Source of the DNA: GCA-003244245 sp050700355
GTDB taxonomy: Bacteria > Actinomycetota > Actinomycetes > Mycobacteriales > Pseudonocardiaceae
DNA length: 64,000 nt
NCBI GenBank assembly: GCA_050700355.1
Contig: JBOHHE010000057.1
Span: forward strand, 38,211 to 102,210
Direction: 5' to 3'
Shown: one piece after another, positions 10,095 through 19,700 of the stretch
Numbering within the stretch: the first letter of the stretch is position 1
Layout: each line of letters opens with the position of its first letter
The notes under the pieces: model-generated
What the model was told of the DNA's origin: nothing
Databases searched by the model: none
The model's input: the letters and a program-made list of their open reading frames with translations, nothing else
Program-made: the position numbers and the translations under genes

Positions 10095-10919
10095 TCAGGG
10101 CAATCTCCCAACACCCCCGAACTCATACACCGGAGTAGGCGCACCGAGGCGGGTGGGTCCGGGCCGCCACAGCGAACAAGAGACCACCCCCGGATCCAGG
10201 AGCTCCAGGCGATCGAAGAAACGGGTCAGCTCCTGGCGGTCGCGGAAGACCACCGGCGGCGTTCCACCGCCCTCGTTCCACTGTCGCACGACCTCACCCA
10301 TGACCTCAGCGTCCACTTCTGTGGTGGGGTGGGAAATCGCCAGGTGGCTGCCCGAGGGTAGGGCATCAAGAAGCCGGTTCACGATGGCGTGCGCCTGGTC
10401 TGTGTCCATGATGTGGTTGAGGATTCCCAGCAGCATGAGTCCCACGGGTTGACTGAAGTCCAGCGTGCGGGCGGCCTTTCGCAGAATCGTGTCAGGGTCA
10501 CGCAGGTCGGCGAAGACATAGTCGGTGACGCCGGCGGGAGTGCTGGTGAGCAGGGCGCGAGCGTGCGCCATGATCAGCGGATCGTTGTCGACATAGACGA
10601 TGCGGCACTCCGGTGCGGTCATCTGGGCGACTTCGTGAGTGTTGCTGGCGGTGGGCAGGCCAGTTCCGATATCGAGGAACTGACGGATCCCCACCTCGCC
10701 TGCCAGGTGCCGGACAGAGCGGACCAGAAAACCTCGGACGGCGCGCGCAGCGTCGCGGAAACCCGGCGCGATAGCAAGTATCTGGTCACCGGCCTCACGG
10801 TCGATCGGGTAGTTGTCCTTGCCACCCAATAGGTAATCCCAAAAGCGAGCCGAGTGCGCCACACTGGTATCGATATCCGGAAGCTGTCCCTGGTCGGACG
10901 CGGTTGACCTGTCAGTCAC
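10095..10919 (-). CDS. SAM-dependent methyltransferase, DUF574 family
   Basis: A 274-residue member of the actinobacterial DUF574 (Methyltransf_19) family: DTSVAHSARFWDYLLGGKDNY, the SAM-binding FLDIGTGLPT, CRIVYVDNDPLIMAHARALL and LMLGIL-like strand LMLLGILNHIMD. It folds as a class I methyltransferase. The methyl acceptor is unknown for nearly all members. It is convergent with the XRE/DUF5753 gene, and such pairings are frequent in actinomycetes, often near secondary metabolism genes. Its 174-bp upstream region is shared with the divergent carboxylase alpha gene. Confidence 0.9.
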   Translation of the reverse strand: MTDRSTASDQGQLPDIDTSVAHSARFWDYLLGGKDNYPIDREAGDQILAIAPGFRDAARAVRGFLVRSVRHLAGEVGIRQFLDIGTGLPTASNTHEVAQMTAPECRIVYVDNDPLIMAHARALLTSTPAGVTDYVFADLRDPDTILRKAARTLDFSQPVGLMLLGILNHIMDTDQAHAIVNRLLDALPSGSHLAISHPTTEVDAEVMGEVVRQWNEGGGTPPVVFRDRQELTRFFDRLELLDPGVVSCSLWRPGPTRLGAPTPVYEFGGVGRLP

Positions 10920-11093
10920 AATGTCCCCTTGCGCTCTGAGCGGTGCGTGACAGCGTAACTATAGTGTGGGTCAAGCGTCCACCATGATCGACGAAGTCCT
11001 GGTCTCGAGGCCGAGCCGGACACCATCGCTGTTAATCCGAAGTGTGGCGTTCGCCATCGGGCGCGGACCCACCTCGCCTCTAGACTTCCGTAG

Positions 11094-12860
11094 ATGACCT
11101 CAGCGCTGCACAAGGTGCTCATCGCCAACCGTGGTGAGATCGCGGTCCGAGTGATCCGCGCCTGCCGGGACGCCGGGCTGGGCAGCGTCGCCGTCTACGC
11201 CGACGGCGACCGCGACGAGCCGTTCGTGCACCTCGCCGACGAGGCTTTCGCGCTGGGTGGCGCCACGGCCGCGCAGAGCTACCTGGATGCGGCCAAGCTG
11301 CTCGACGTGGCGGCCAGGGCGGGCGTGGATGCCCTGCATCCCGGCTACGGTTTCCTGTCCGAGAACGCCGATTTCGCCCAAGCGGTGATCGACGCGGGAC
11401 TGATCTGGATCGGTCCCGGCCCGCAGGCGATCCGGGATCTGGGGGACAAGGTCACCGCGCGCCGGATCGCCACCACGGCGGGCGCGCCGCTGGTGCCCGG
11501 TACCAAGGATCCGGTATCCGGGGCGGCTGAGGTGGTGGCCTTCGCTGAGGAGTACGGGCTGCCGGTAGCCATCAAGGCCGCTTTCGGCGGTGGCGGGCGC
11601 GGTCTGCGCGTCGCTCACACGATTCGGGAAATCCCCGAACTGTTCGACTCCGCAGTGCGCGAAGCCGTCTCGGCCTTCGGACGTGGCGAGTGCTTCGTGG
11701 AGCGTTATCTGGACAAGCCGCGACACGTCGAAGCGCAGGTGCTGGCCGACCAGCACGGCACCGTGATCGTGGTCGGTACCCGGGACTGCTCGCTGCAGCG
11801 GCGCCACCAGAAGCTGATCGAGGAGGCCCCCGCACCATTCCTCTCCGCTGAGCAACGCCGCACACTGCACGACGCGGCGCGGACGATCTGCGTCAACGCC
11901 GGCTACCACGGCGCGGGAACCGTCGAGTTCCTCGTCGGGCAGGACGGGACCATCTCGTTCCTGGAGGTGAACACCCGGCTCCAGGTGGAGCATCCGGTTT
12001 CGGAAGAGACCACTGGGCTGGACCTGGTCCGCGAGCAGTTTCGCATCGCGGCCGGTGAGAAGCTGTCGATCAGCGAAGATCCCGAGCCGCAGGGTCATGC
12101 GATCGAGTTCCGGATCAACAGTGAGGACGCCGGGCGCGGCTTCCTGCCTACCCCGGGCACCGTCACCGTGTTCGATCCACCGGCAGGACCGGGCGTGCGG
12201 CTGGATGCCGGGATCCGCCAGGGCAGCGTGATCAGTGGCCAGTTCGACTCGATGCTGGCCAAGCTGATCGTGGTGGGTGAGAATCGCGAGCAGGCTCTGG
12301 AACGCTCCCGCCGGGCGCTGGCCGAATTTCGTGTCGAGGGCGTGCCGACGGTCATCCCGTTCCACCGGGCGGTGCTCGACGATCCGGCCTTCACAGCGGC
12401 CGATCCGGAGGGCTTCACCGTGCACACGCGGTGGATCGAGACCGAGTTCTCCGCCCGGCTGGTGCCCTACAGCGCCACGTCGCACGACACTGAACCAGCA
12501 GCGCAGCGCCAAACCATGGTGGTCGAGGTGGATGGGCGCCGTCTGGTGGTCTCACTACCGGGTGACCTGGGCCTACCCGGGGACACCGGTGCCGCCAGGA
12601 CCAGACCTCGCACCCGAGGCGGCGGACGGACGGCCACGGTATCGGGGGATGCGGTCACCGCACCCATGCAGGGCACCGTCGTCAAGGTCGAGGTCTGCGA
12701 TGGAGAGACCGTCGAGGCCGGCGATCTCATCATCGTGATCGAAGCAATGAAAATGGAGAACCCGGTCACCGCCCACAAGCCGGGCACGATCACCGGCCTC
12801 ACGCTCGAACAAGGCAGCTCGATCACCCAAGGCACCACCATCTGCGAAATCAAGTCCTAA
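11094..12860 (+). CDS. accA3: Acetyl/propionyl-CoA carboxylase alpha subunit (biotin carboxylase + BCCP)
   Basis: A 588-residue protein. Residues 1-450 are biotin carboxylase: KVLIANRGEIAVRVIRACRDAG, HPGYGFLSENADFA, AFGGGGRGLRV (ATP-grasp glycine loop), the RDCSLQRRHQKLIEEAPAP block and FLEVNTRLQVEHPVSEETTG. The C-terminal 75 residues are the biotinyl domain with PMQGTVVKVEV and EAMKMENPVTA, the Lys being biotinylated, probably by the BirA encoded upstream. It works with PccB and AccE from 5982-7852. Its stop overlaps the end of the convergent transporter gene by 4 bp. Confidence 0.95.
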   Translation: MTSALHKVLIANRGEIAVRVIRACRDAGLGSVAVYADGDRDEPFVHLADEAFALGGATAAQSYLDAAKLLDVAARAGVDALHPGYGFLSENADFAQAVIDAGLIWIGPGPQAIRDLGDKVTARRIATTAGAPLVPGTKDPVSGAAEVVAFAEEYGLPVAIKAAFGGGGRGLRVAHTIREIPELFDSAVREAVSAFGRGECFVERYLDKPRHVEAQVLADQHGTVIVVGTRDCSLQRRHQKLIEEAPAPFLSAEQRRTLHDAARTICVNAGYHGAGTVEFLVGQDGTISFLEVNTRLQVEHPVSEETTGLDLVREQFRIAAGEKLSISEDPEPQGHAIEFRINSEDAGRGFLPTPGTVTVFDPPAGPGVRLDAGIRQGSVISGQFDSMLAKLIVVGENREQALERSRRALAEFRVEGVPTVIPFHRAVLDDPAFTAADPEGFTVHTRWIETEFSARLVPYSATSHDTEPAAQRQTMVVEVDGRRLVVSLPGDLGLPGDTGAARTRPRTRGGGRTATVSGDAVTAPMQGTVVKVEVCDGETVEAGDLIIVIEAMKMENPVTAHKPGTITGLTLEQGSSITQGTTICEIKS

Positions 12861-14056
12861 CCGCTGAGCAGGAACGCTCCTTCCGCCGCGAGCAGGACAG
12901 CGGCGGCGGTCACGGCGCCGGTCGCGGCGAAGCGCCCCCAGGGGATCGACACCCCGCTGGCCCGGCACCGCTCGTACCAAATGATGATCGCCAGCGACGC
13001 CCACGGGGTGATCAGCGGGCTCACATTCGTGGCGATCAGCAGGCCCAGCAGTTGATCACTGTTGGTCACCACGGCCTCACCCGCCACGTACGCAGGCAGG
13101 TTGTTGACCCCGTTGGACAGCACGGCGCCCAGGATGCCGGCCCTGGCGACGCCCTCCACCCCGCCCTCGGTGCCGACCAGACTGCCGAGCAGGTCGCCCA
13201 GCCCGTACCGGTCAATGGTCTGGACCACCAGGAATAACCCCGTAACGAAGGCCAACAGCCGCAACGGAATCATCCGCCATGTGAAGGCTGCGCGATCCCG
13301 GGCGATAAACGCCACGACAAGCACTCCCATGCAGGTCAGCGCCGAGACCGCCAGCGGAACCCCGAGCAGTACCAGCACGGTGAACGCGGCACAGGCCAGG
13401 CCCGCGGTCCGCAGCAGAACCCGATCCCGCGGCACGTGGCGTCCCGGAGGCTCGTACCGGTCACTGCCGCGTCGGCGCGGACGCCAGTAGAACACCCAGA
13501 GGCAGACCGCCGTGGCCACGATAGCCGCTGCCTGGGGGGTCGCCATGCGAATCGCGAAAGCGGGAGGCGATAGCTCCACCCGGTCCATGGCCAGCAGGTT
13601 GGTGAGGTTGGATACCGGCAACAGCAGGCTCGCGGTGTTGGCCAGCCACACCGTCAGCATCGCCAACGGAAGGGGCGGGATATCGGCCTTCGCAGCGGTG
13701 GCGAGCATGACCGGAGTGAGCAGTACCGCAGTGGTGTCCAGATTGAGGAAAATCGTCGTTGCGGAAGCGAACACGACGCATAACCCGAACAGCGCGAGGT
13801 AGTTCCCGCCCGCCCAGCGCGCCAGCCGGACCGCGACCACGTCGAACACTTCGGCCTTCGCGGTCAGCTCGGCCAGCACGATCACAGAGCCGAGAAAAAC
13901 CAGTAGCGGCAGAACCCGGCGGACCGTCTGGCCGGCCTCGGCAAGGGGGAGGAATCCAACCAATACCGCGCCGCATCCGGCGATCAGGAAGGTCGCGGCC
14001 ACCCAGTCCAACAGCTCCAACTGCCGCGCTCGGTCCGTAGCCTGCGCCTGCTTCAC
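12857..14056 (-). CDS. SLC13/ArsB-type membrane transporter
   Basis: About 399 residues with 10-11 predicted transmembrane segments in the Na+/H+ antiporter, ArsB and citrate-transporter superfamily. Conserved-looking loops are LNLDTTAVLLTPVML and, in the second repeat, LSNGVNNLPAYVAG, the two pseudo-symmetric Asn/Asp/Pro loops of this fold. The substrate cannot be told; arsenite or dicarboxylate are possibilities and no arsenic genes lie nearby. GTG 14056 was chosen because upstream sequence in the same frame is low-complexity and overlaps the divergent promoter region and the next gene. Confidence 0.8.
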   Translation of the reverse strand: MKQAQATDRARQLELLDWVAATFLIAGCGAVLVGFLPLAEAGQTVRRVLPLLVFLGSVIVLAELTAKAEVFDVVAVRLARWAGGNYLALFGLCVVFASATTIFLNLDTTAVLLTPVMLATAAKADIPPLPLAMLTVWLANTASLLLPVSNLTNLLAMDRVELSPPAFAIRMATPQAAAIVATAVCLWVFYWRPRRRGSDRYEPPGRHVPRDRVLLRTAGLACAAFTVLVLLGVPLAVSALTCMGVLVVAFIARDRAAFTWRMIPLRLLAFVTGLFLVVQTIDRYGLGDLLGSLVGTEGGVEGVARAGILGAVLSNGVNNLPAYVAGEAVVTNSDQLLGLLIATNVSPLITPWASLAIIIWYERCRASGVSIPWGRFAATGAVTAAAVLLAAEGAFLLSG

Positions 14057-14153
14057 CCGACCACGGTACCGATCACCTACACTCCCGAGGAGATCACCTC
14101 CGAAAGTCTGGGCCCATACAGGATGGTCTGCACAAGACCTCGCCAGGAGTGCC

Positions 14154-15140
14154 ATGCCTCGGGTCATCAAATGGATCGGCAAGAACGCCGACGGCGTGAT
14201 CGCGCTTGTGCTGGCCGCGTGTGTCGCCATCCTCGGCTTGACCGAGGTAGTCGGGGGAACCGATGTCGTCGGGGACACTGCAATCAGCAGTGCGGTGCTG
14301 TTCGTCCTCGCTGTGCTCGCCACGACTCTGCTGCGCGACCGGGTCCGCTCCGGGGTGGTCGAGCGGGAGGTGGAGAAGGTGCTCGAGGTGGTCCATCAGC
14401 TCGATGCGAAGATCACTAGTACCAAGACGGCGCTGGATGCCGCCGCGAACGTGCGCGTGCTCGTGGGCGAGGAGGTCGGTCAGGCGCACGCTGATGCGCA
14501 TCGGCAAACCGATACGTGGATGTTCAAGGGTGGCACCGGCACCTTCGTCCGGGCGGTCACCCTCCCCCAGTGCATCGCGCAAGCACGTCGAGACGGGCGC
14601 CCGCTGACCGTCCGGCTGGAGATTCTGGATCCGACCAATGAGAGCGCGTGTGAGCACTACGCGGTGTTCCGCCGGTCGCTGTCGGACCGGCCGGACGGCA
14701 CCGGCGAGATATGGACGCCCGATCGGACCCGCAAGGAGGCTCTCGCCACCGTCCTGGCCGCCTGCTGGCACCGGCAGCGGTATCGGCTGCTCACTGTCGA
14801 GGTTGGCCTATCGTCGACCATCACCACGTTCCGGTGGGACCTGTCCTCCCGGTCCCTGATCATCACTCAGCAGGACCCCAGGGAGCCCGCCCTGCTGATC
14901 AAGCGCGGCTGGGTCTATTACGACCGGTACGCCACCGAACTGCTGACCAGCCTCGAGCAATCCACTCGGCTGCCGATCGAGCAAGCCGCGAAGACTGTTC
15001 CGCTGAGCGACGAACCCTCGGTGGAGGAGGTCGAGCGGCTCTTCCTCGCCTTGAACCTGCCACTGCCCACGTCATTCGACGAACGCGCCATCAATGACAT
15101 CATCGGTAAGGCCATCCAGGCCAAGAACCCCTATGAGTGA
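14154..15140 (+). CDS. Two-TM membrane protein with conserved cytoplasmic domain, function unknown
   Basis: A 328-residue protein with two N-terminal transmembrane helices (about residues 15-34 and 44-60), then a helical linker (VVEREVEKVLEVVHQLDAKI) and a roughly 220-residue soluble domain beginning around TDTWMFKGGTGTFVRAVTLP. The domain reads as alpha/beta, but I recognise no enzyme motif with confidence. The architecture suits a membrane-tethered sensor or effector. It overlaps the next gene by 4 bp and appears to form a three-gene unit with the cupin-like and IMPase genes, immediately before the TIR/NACHT/WD40 gene. Confidence 0.65.
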   Translation: MPRVIKWIGKNADGVIALVLAACVAILGLTEVVGGTDVVGDTAISSAVLFVLAVLATTLLRDRVRSGVVEREVEKVLEVVHQLDAKITSTKTALDAAANVRVLVGEEVGQAHADAHRQTDTWMFKGGTGTFVRAVTLPQCIAQARRDGRPLTVRLEILDPTNESACEHYAVFRRSLSDRPDGTGEIWTPDRTRKEALATVLAACWHRQRYRLLTVEVGLSSTITTFRWDLSSRSLIITQQDPREPALLIKRGWVYYDRYATELLTSLEQSTRLPIEQAAKTVPLSDEPSVEEVERLFLALNLPLPTSFDERAINDIIGKAIQAKNPYE

Positions 15141-15802
15141 GCATGAACTACCCGGACATCCTGCGTGAGATCGAGCAGCGCACCGCAAGCACACAGCTGC
15201 CTGCCAGGGTGATTTCCGTGATGACGGAGGTGGCGGCGGGCCGCAGACCAATGGCCGCGATCCGGCATCCGCTCGGCTTCGTCTGCCTCCAGGTGCAACG
15301 ACGCGGCGCGTACGGCGTCTGTGTGCACCTGTGGACCGAGTGGCTGCCGGATTCGGAGCTCACCACCTCGCCGATGCACTCGCACAGCTGGGATCTGCTC
15401 AGTTACGTCCTCTACGGCGAGATCGGTAATCAGCTCGTGCGCGTCACCGATGCCCCGACCGCCCCCACCCACCGATTGTTCGAGGTGCTCAGTGACGGCG
15501 ACATGGATGAGATCCGTCCCACCGATCGCCTGGTGCGTTGCGAGCCCGGGCCGGTGCAATCGATCGCGGCGGGTGAGGTGTACCGCCTCGCCGCAGGCGA
15601 ATTCCACCTGACGATCGTGCCCGGCGCAGCAGAGACAGCGACCGTCGTACTCGGCCACGCCCGGACCGACCTGGTCGACCTGTCGCTGGGCGCACCGGGC
15701 ACGCGGCGCCATCAGGTGTTCCGGCGACGGTGCACCGAACCTGAGACGGCGCACGCGGCCGGGCTGATCGCGCGCCGCCTGACAGATAACATGACGGGAT
15801 AG
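15137..15802 (+). CDS. Cupin-fold-like protein
   Basis: About 221 residues. The core TSPMHSHSWDLLSYVLYGEIGNQL resembles a cupin metal-site strand (His-x-His), and later AGEVYRLAAGEFHLTIVP could give the second cupin motif. It has no signal peptide. GTG 15137 overlaps the preceding stop (GTGA); ATG 15143 is an equally possible start two codons later. Function unknown: a cupin dioxygenase, isomerase or ligand sensor are all possible. Its tight coupling to the two-TM protein upstream and IMPase homologue downstream argues for a shared task on a small molecule. Confidence 0.55.
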   Translation: MSMNYPDILREIEQRTASTQLPARVISVMTEVAAGRRPMAAIRHPLGFVCLQVQRRGAYGVCVHLWTEWLPDSELTTSPMHSHSWDLLSYVLYGEIGNQLVRVTDAPTAPTHRLFEVLSDGDMDEIRPTDRLVRCEPGPVQSIAAGEVYRLAAGEFHLTIVPGAAETATVVLGHARTDLVDLSLGAPGTRRHQVFRRRCTEPETAHAAGLIARRLTDNMTG

Positions 15803-15821
15803 GCCCTGAGGAGGGGTTGAT

Positions 15822-16718
15822 ATGGACGTGGTGCCCAGGCTGGCGGCGGCCGCACTTGATCCGGAGCTCAACCTGGCCCAGCGGGTGGCCGTGGGTGCCG
15901 CCCAAGCGGCCGGCGCCCTGGTGAGCAGCCGCGCTCAGGGTGAGCTCGGGCTCCGCGGCAAGGGGCCCGCCGGGGATGTGGTGACAGACCTCGACATCTC
16001 GGCCGAACGCTTGATCATCAGCCGTATTCAGACCGCCTTTCCTGAGCACCGCATCATCTCGGAAGAGGCAGGTGTACTCGGCGCCGAGGGCAGTGGCTGG
16101 ACCTGGCTGGTCGATCCGTTGGACGGCACCAACAATCTGGCGGTCGCACTGCCCACCTACGTGATCGGCATCGCGCTGTGCCATGATCGGATTCCGGTCC
16201 TGGGCGTCGTGCACGATCCGGTCACCGGGGGAACCTGGCAAGCGGCCCGCGGCGCCGGCGCGCACGGGCCGGACCAGCGTGTGCTGTGCGCGCCGTTTCG
16301 CACCCATCCGGCCGGTCCCCTGCTGGCCTGGACCCAGGGTTACTCCGTGACCAGGGACGACGCAACCGCGGGCGCGCTGAAGATCGTCATGGAGTCGGCC
16401 GCGCGACGGGTCTTCCAGCTGTGGACCCCACTGCTGTCCCTGGTGATGCTGGCCCGAGGGGACATCGACGGCATGATCGGATATCACGCGGAAGAGATCG
16501 ACCTGCCTGCCGGCGCACTGATCGCAGCCGAGGCGGGGGTGGCCCTGTTCAACCTCAACGGTGCCCCCTTCGACGAACGGATCGGCAGGCCCCAGGTGGA
16601 CCGTAGCTTCATCGCCTGTCGCCCTGAGCACCTCGAATCCCTGCTGGCATTGGTGCACACCGCAGAGCGGGTCGTCCCGGAGGTCAAGGAACTGATGGCC
16701 CTGCTGCCGTCCGGCTAA
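15822..16718 (+). CDS. Inositol monophosphatase family phosphatase
   Basis: A 298-residue Mg-dependent phosphatase of the IMPase / 3'(2'),5'-bisphosphate nucleotidase superfamily. Motifs: VVTDLDISAERLI, IISEEAG (metal Glu), WLVDPLDGTNNLAVALP (metal DPxDGT) and a variant C-terminal site YHAEEIDLPAGALIAAEAG where typical enzymes have W-D-x-A-A; here the metal Asp lies in EIDLPAGA. Start ATG 15822 has a good GGAGGGG ribosome site. The substrate may be a sugar, inositol or nucleotide phosphate. It closes the three-gene unit and lies 64 bp before the TIR/NACHT/WD40 gene on the same strand. Confidence 0.85.
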   Translation: MDVVPRLAAAALDPELNLAQRVAVGAAQAAGALVSSRAQGELGLRGKGPAGDVVTDLDISAERLIISRIQTAFPEHRIISEEAGVLGAEGSGWTWLVDPLDGTNNLAVALPTYVIGIALCHDRIPVLGVVHDPVTGGTWQAARGAGAHGPDQRVLCAPFRTHPAGPLLAWTQGYSVTRDDATAGALKIVMESAARRVFQLWTPLLSLVMLARGDIDGMIGYHAEEIDLPAGALIAAEAGVALFNLNGAPFDERIGRPQVDRSFIACRPEHLESLLALVHTAERVVPEVKELMALLPSG

Positions 16719-16782
16719 GCCCTGCTGCCGCCCTACCACGCCCCTGCTACCGCCCTGCTACGCACAATGTCATATTGACACC

Positions 16783-19700
16783 ATGCGGCGGCGCACCGAG
16801 AACACGAATCGCCCCATCGACTTTTTCATCAGCTACTCCCCCGCCGATGAACGGTGGGCCACCTGGATCGCCTGGGAGCTCGAGGCCGTCGGTTACTCGA
16901 CGATGCTGCAGGCATGGGACTTCGTGCCCGGCACCAATTTCATCGACTTCATGGATCGCGGCGTCAGCGAGGCCGCTGTCGTTGTTTCGGTGCTCTCCCG
17001 CAACTACCTCGCCTCCCGATACGGACGGCTGGAATGGCAGGCCGCCCTACGTGCCGACCCGGACGATGCCAACCGCCTGGTGACGATCCGGATCGAGGAC
17101 TGTCCGCTGGAGGGTCTGCTCTCCATGATCACTTACGTGGACCTGGTGAGGATCAGCGATCCGAAGGCGGCTCGGGCCGCGCTACTCGGTCGGATGCGCG
17201 AAGCGCTCGACGGCCGGGCGAAACCCGCCAGCGGGCCCGGCTATCCGTCCGACCGGATCGGCAGGCAGGCACAGCCGGTGGACGAGCCGGTGGTCACCGG
17301 CCAAGTCACCCGCAGGCGGAACCCGGTCACCGCGCCCGCCTATCCCCCCGCAGCACCGGCCGGAGACCCCACCCAGTCGGCAGTGACCGCGCTGCACGTC
17401 CCCGGGCCCCGGTTCGGTCGCGGCCTGATCCAGCCGGGTCAGGCAAGGACTCCGGAGGAACTGCAAGCTCGGATCTACGGGGAGCTGACCCGGGCCACCG
17501 GGGATGGGGCGCCCGCGCCTGACCTCCTCATCATCACCGGCGACCTCACCGAGACCGGCAGTCGCCGCGAGTTCACAGCGGCAACGGAGTTCCTGACCGG
17601 TCTGCGAGTGCTCCTCGGCCTGGAACCGAACCGCCTTGTCGTGGTCCCCGGCCCGCGGGACATCACCGGTCCGGCCTGCCGGGCCTACTTCGCCAGCTGT
17701 GAAGCCGACGACGTGACGCCCAAACCTCCTTACTGGCCCAAGTGGCGACATTTCACCACGCTGTTCGAAGAGCTTTACCAGGGCTTGGACGAGCTGGTTT
17801 TCGACAGCCAGCAGCCGTGGACGCTGTTCACTGTTCCCGAGCTGCGCGTGGTCGTCGCGGGGCTCAATTCGACCATCAACGACAGTCACCGGGAGGACGA
17901 TCACTACGGCTGGATCGGCGAGACACAGGCCGCCTGGTTCGCCCAGCGGCTGCGATCGTTCGAGCAATCGGCGTGGTTGCGGATCGGTGTGCTGCGCCAC
18001 ACTCCGGCTGACGCCAACCCCGGCGTCAGGCCAGATCCAGCGCTGTTGCGGGACACCGCGACGTTGGACGCGCTGCTGGGCCGTCGGCTCAACCTCCTGC
18101 TGCATGGCACGCTCGGCACCCGGCAGCGCGCCGCCGAGGGCGAACTGCCGCTGATTTCACCGGCCGGGCCGGACAGCTGCCAGCTCCTCCAGATCACCGC
18201 CCAGGGGCTGGTCCGGATACCCTTCGGAGCAGGCCGTGAGGTACTGACCTGCCAGTGGCACGCGGTCGGCGGCACCTTCGCGGCCGGTGCTTCGGATTCC
18301 TCGGACGACCGCCCCGATTCCGGAGAAATCGAGCCGGTCGAGGACGAGACACCGCCGGATCCGACGCGCCTGTTGCTGGACCGGATCACCGAGGTGTGCC
18401 AGACGCGGTACGACAACCCGAAGATCCGGTTCGTCGTCGGTGCGTTGCCGTATCTGATGGTCAGCCATCGCGAGGACGGATTCGTCCGGCAGCTGCGGGT
18501 GGCGGCGCACGTCGGCGAGCTGACCACCGCCGACGTCGAGCGGTTCTTCGATCAGATCCACGCGGCAGAGCCGGACACCGTCTCCGAGCTGGTCTACCAG
18601 GGGCCGCCGGTGGGCCAGGCATTGCGGATCGAGGCGCTGCGTCGTGGCATCCGGGTGCGCAGCTTCATCGAGTTCCAGGGCCTGCTGGATCTCCGCGAGT
18701 TCGTCGCCGGGCAGACCGCGCGGTTGCGCGTGGACACCCTCTACCCACCCGAGGGGTACGTGCCCCAACGATTCCGCGAGCTCACCGGCACCGATCGAAC
18801 CGTGCGCCGCAACCTGGTCGAGGAACTGCTCACCCTGCTGGCCACCGACGAGGGACGGTTCGTCCTGCTGATGGGCGACTTCGGGCGAGGCAAGACCTTC
18901 GCGCTGCACGAGCTGGCCCGGCGGCTGCCGACCGAGCTGCCGCACCTGATCCCCATCCTGTTGGAGCTGCGCTCGCTGGAGAAGACCCATTCGGTGGAGG
19001 CGATGGTGGCCGCGCACCTGGCCAACCACGGCGAAGAGCTGATCGATCTCAAGGCCTTCACCTACATGCTGCGGGAAGGCCGGATCGTGCTGCTCTTCGA
19101 CGGTTTCGACGAGCTGGCCACCCGGGTGACCTACGACCGGGCGGCCGATCACCTGGATCTGATCCTGCGGGCGGTCGAAGGCAAAGCGAAAGTTCTCATC
19201 TCCAGCCGGTCGCAGCATTTCAGGACCGACACCCAAGTACTCACCGCGCTGGGCGAGCGGGTGGGACTACTCACCCAGCGCCGCGTGCTGAGCATCGAGG
19301 ACTTCACCCCCGACCAGATCCGCCGGTATCTGGACAACCGCTACGGCGGGGACACCGACGCCACCGAAGATCGGTTGCGGCTGCTCAGCGGCGCCCACGG
19401 CTTGCTCGGGCTCTCCCAGAATCCGCGCATGCTCAGCTTCATCGCCGATCTGGACGAGAGCCGACTACGGGCAGTCGCGGAGTCCGGGCATGTCATCAGT
19501 GCTGCCTCGCTGTACGAGGAGATCCTCAGCGCCTGGCTGAGTTACGAGGAGCGGCGGACCGGAGACACCCACGGAGCTGCCGCCGGGCTCACCGTGGGCG
19601 AACTCTGGCAGGCGGTGACCGCACTGGCCATCCGGCTGTGGGAGTCCAATGAGCAATACCTGGAGCCGACCGACCTCGCCGAGGTCGCCGAGACGCTCAG

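Noticed and set aside
12857..14323. 488-codon version of the SLC13-like gene
   Set aside because: The extra N-terminus is Ser/Thr-rich and runs across the start of the divergent two-TM gene.
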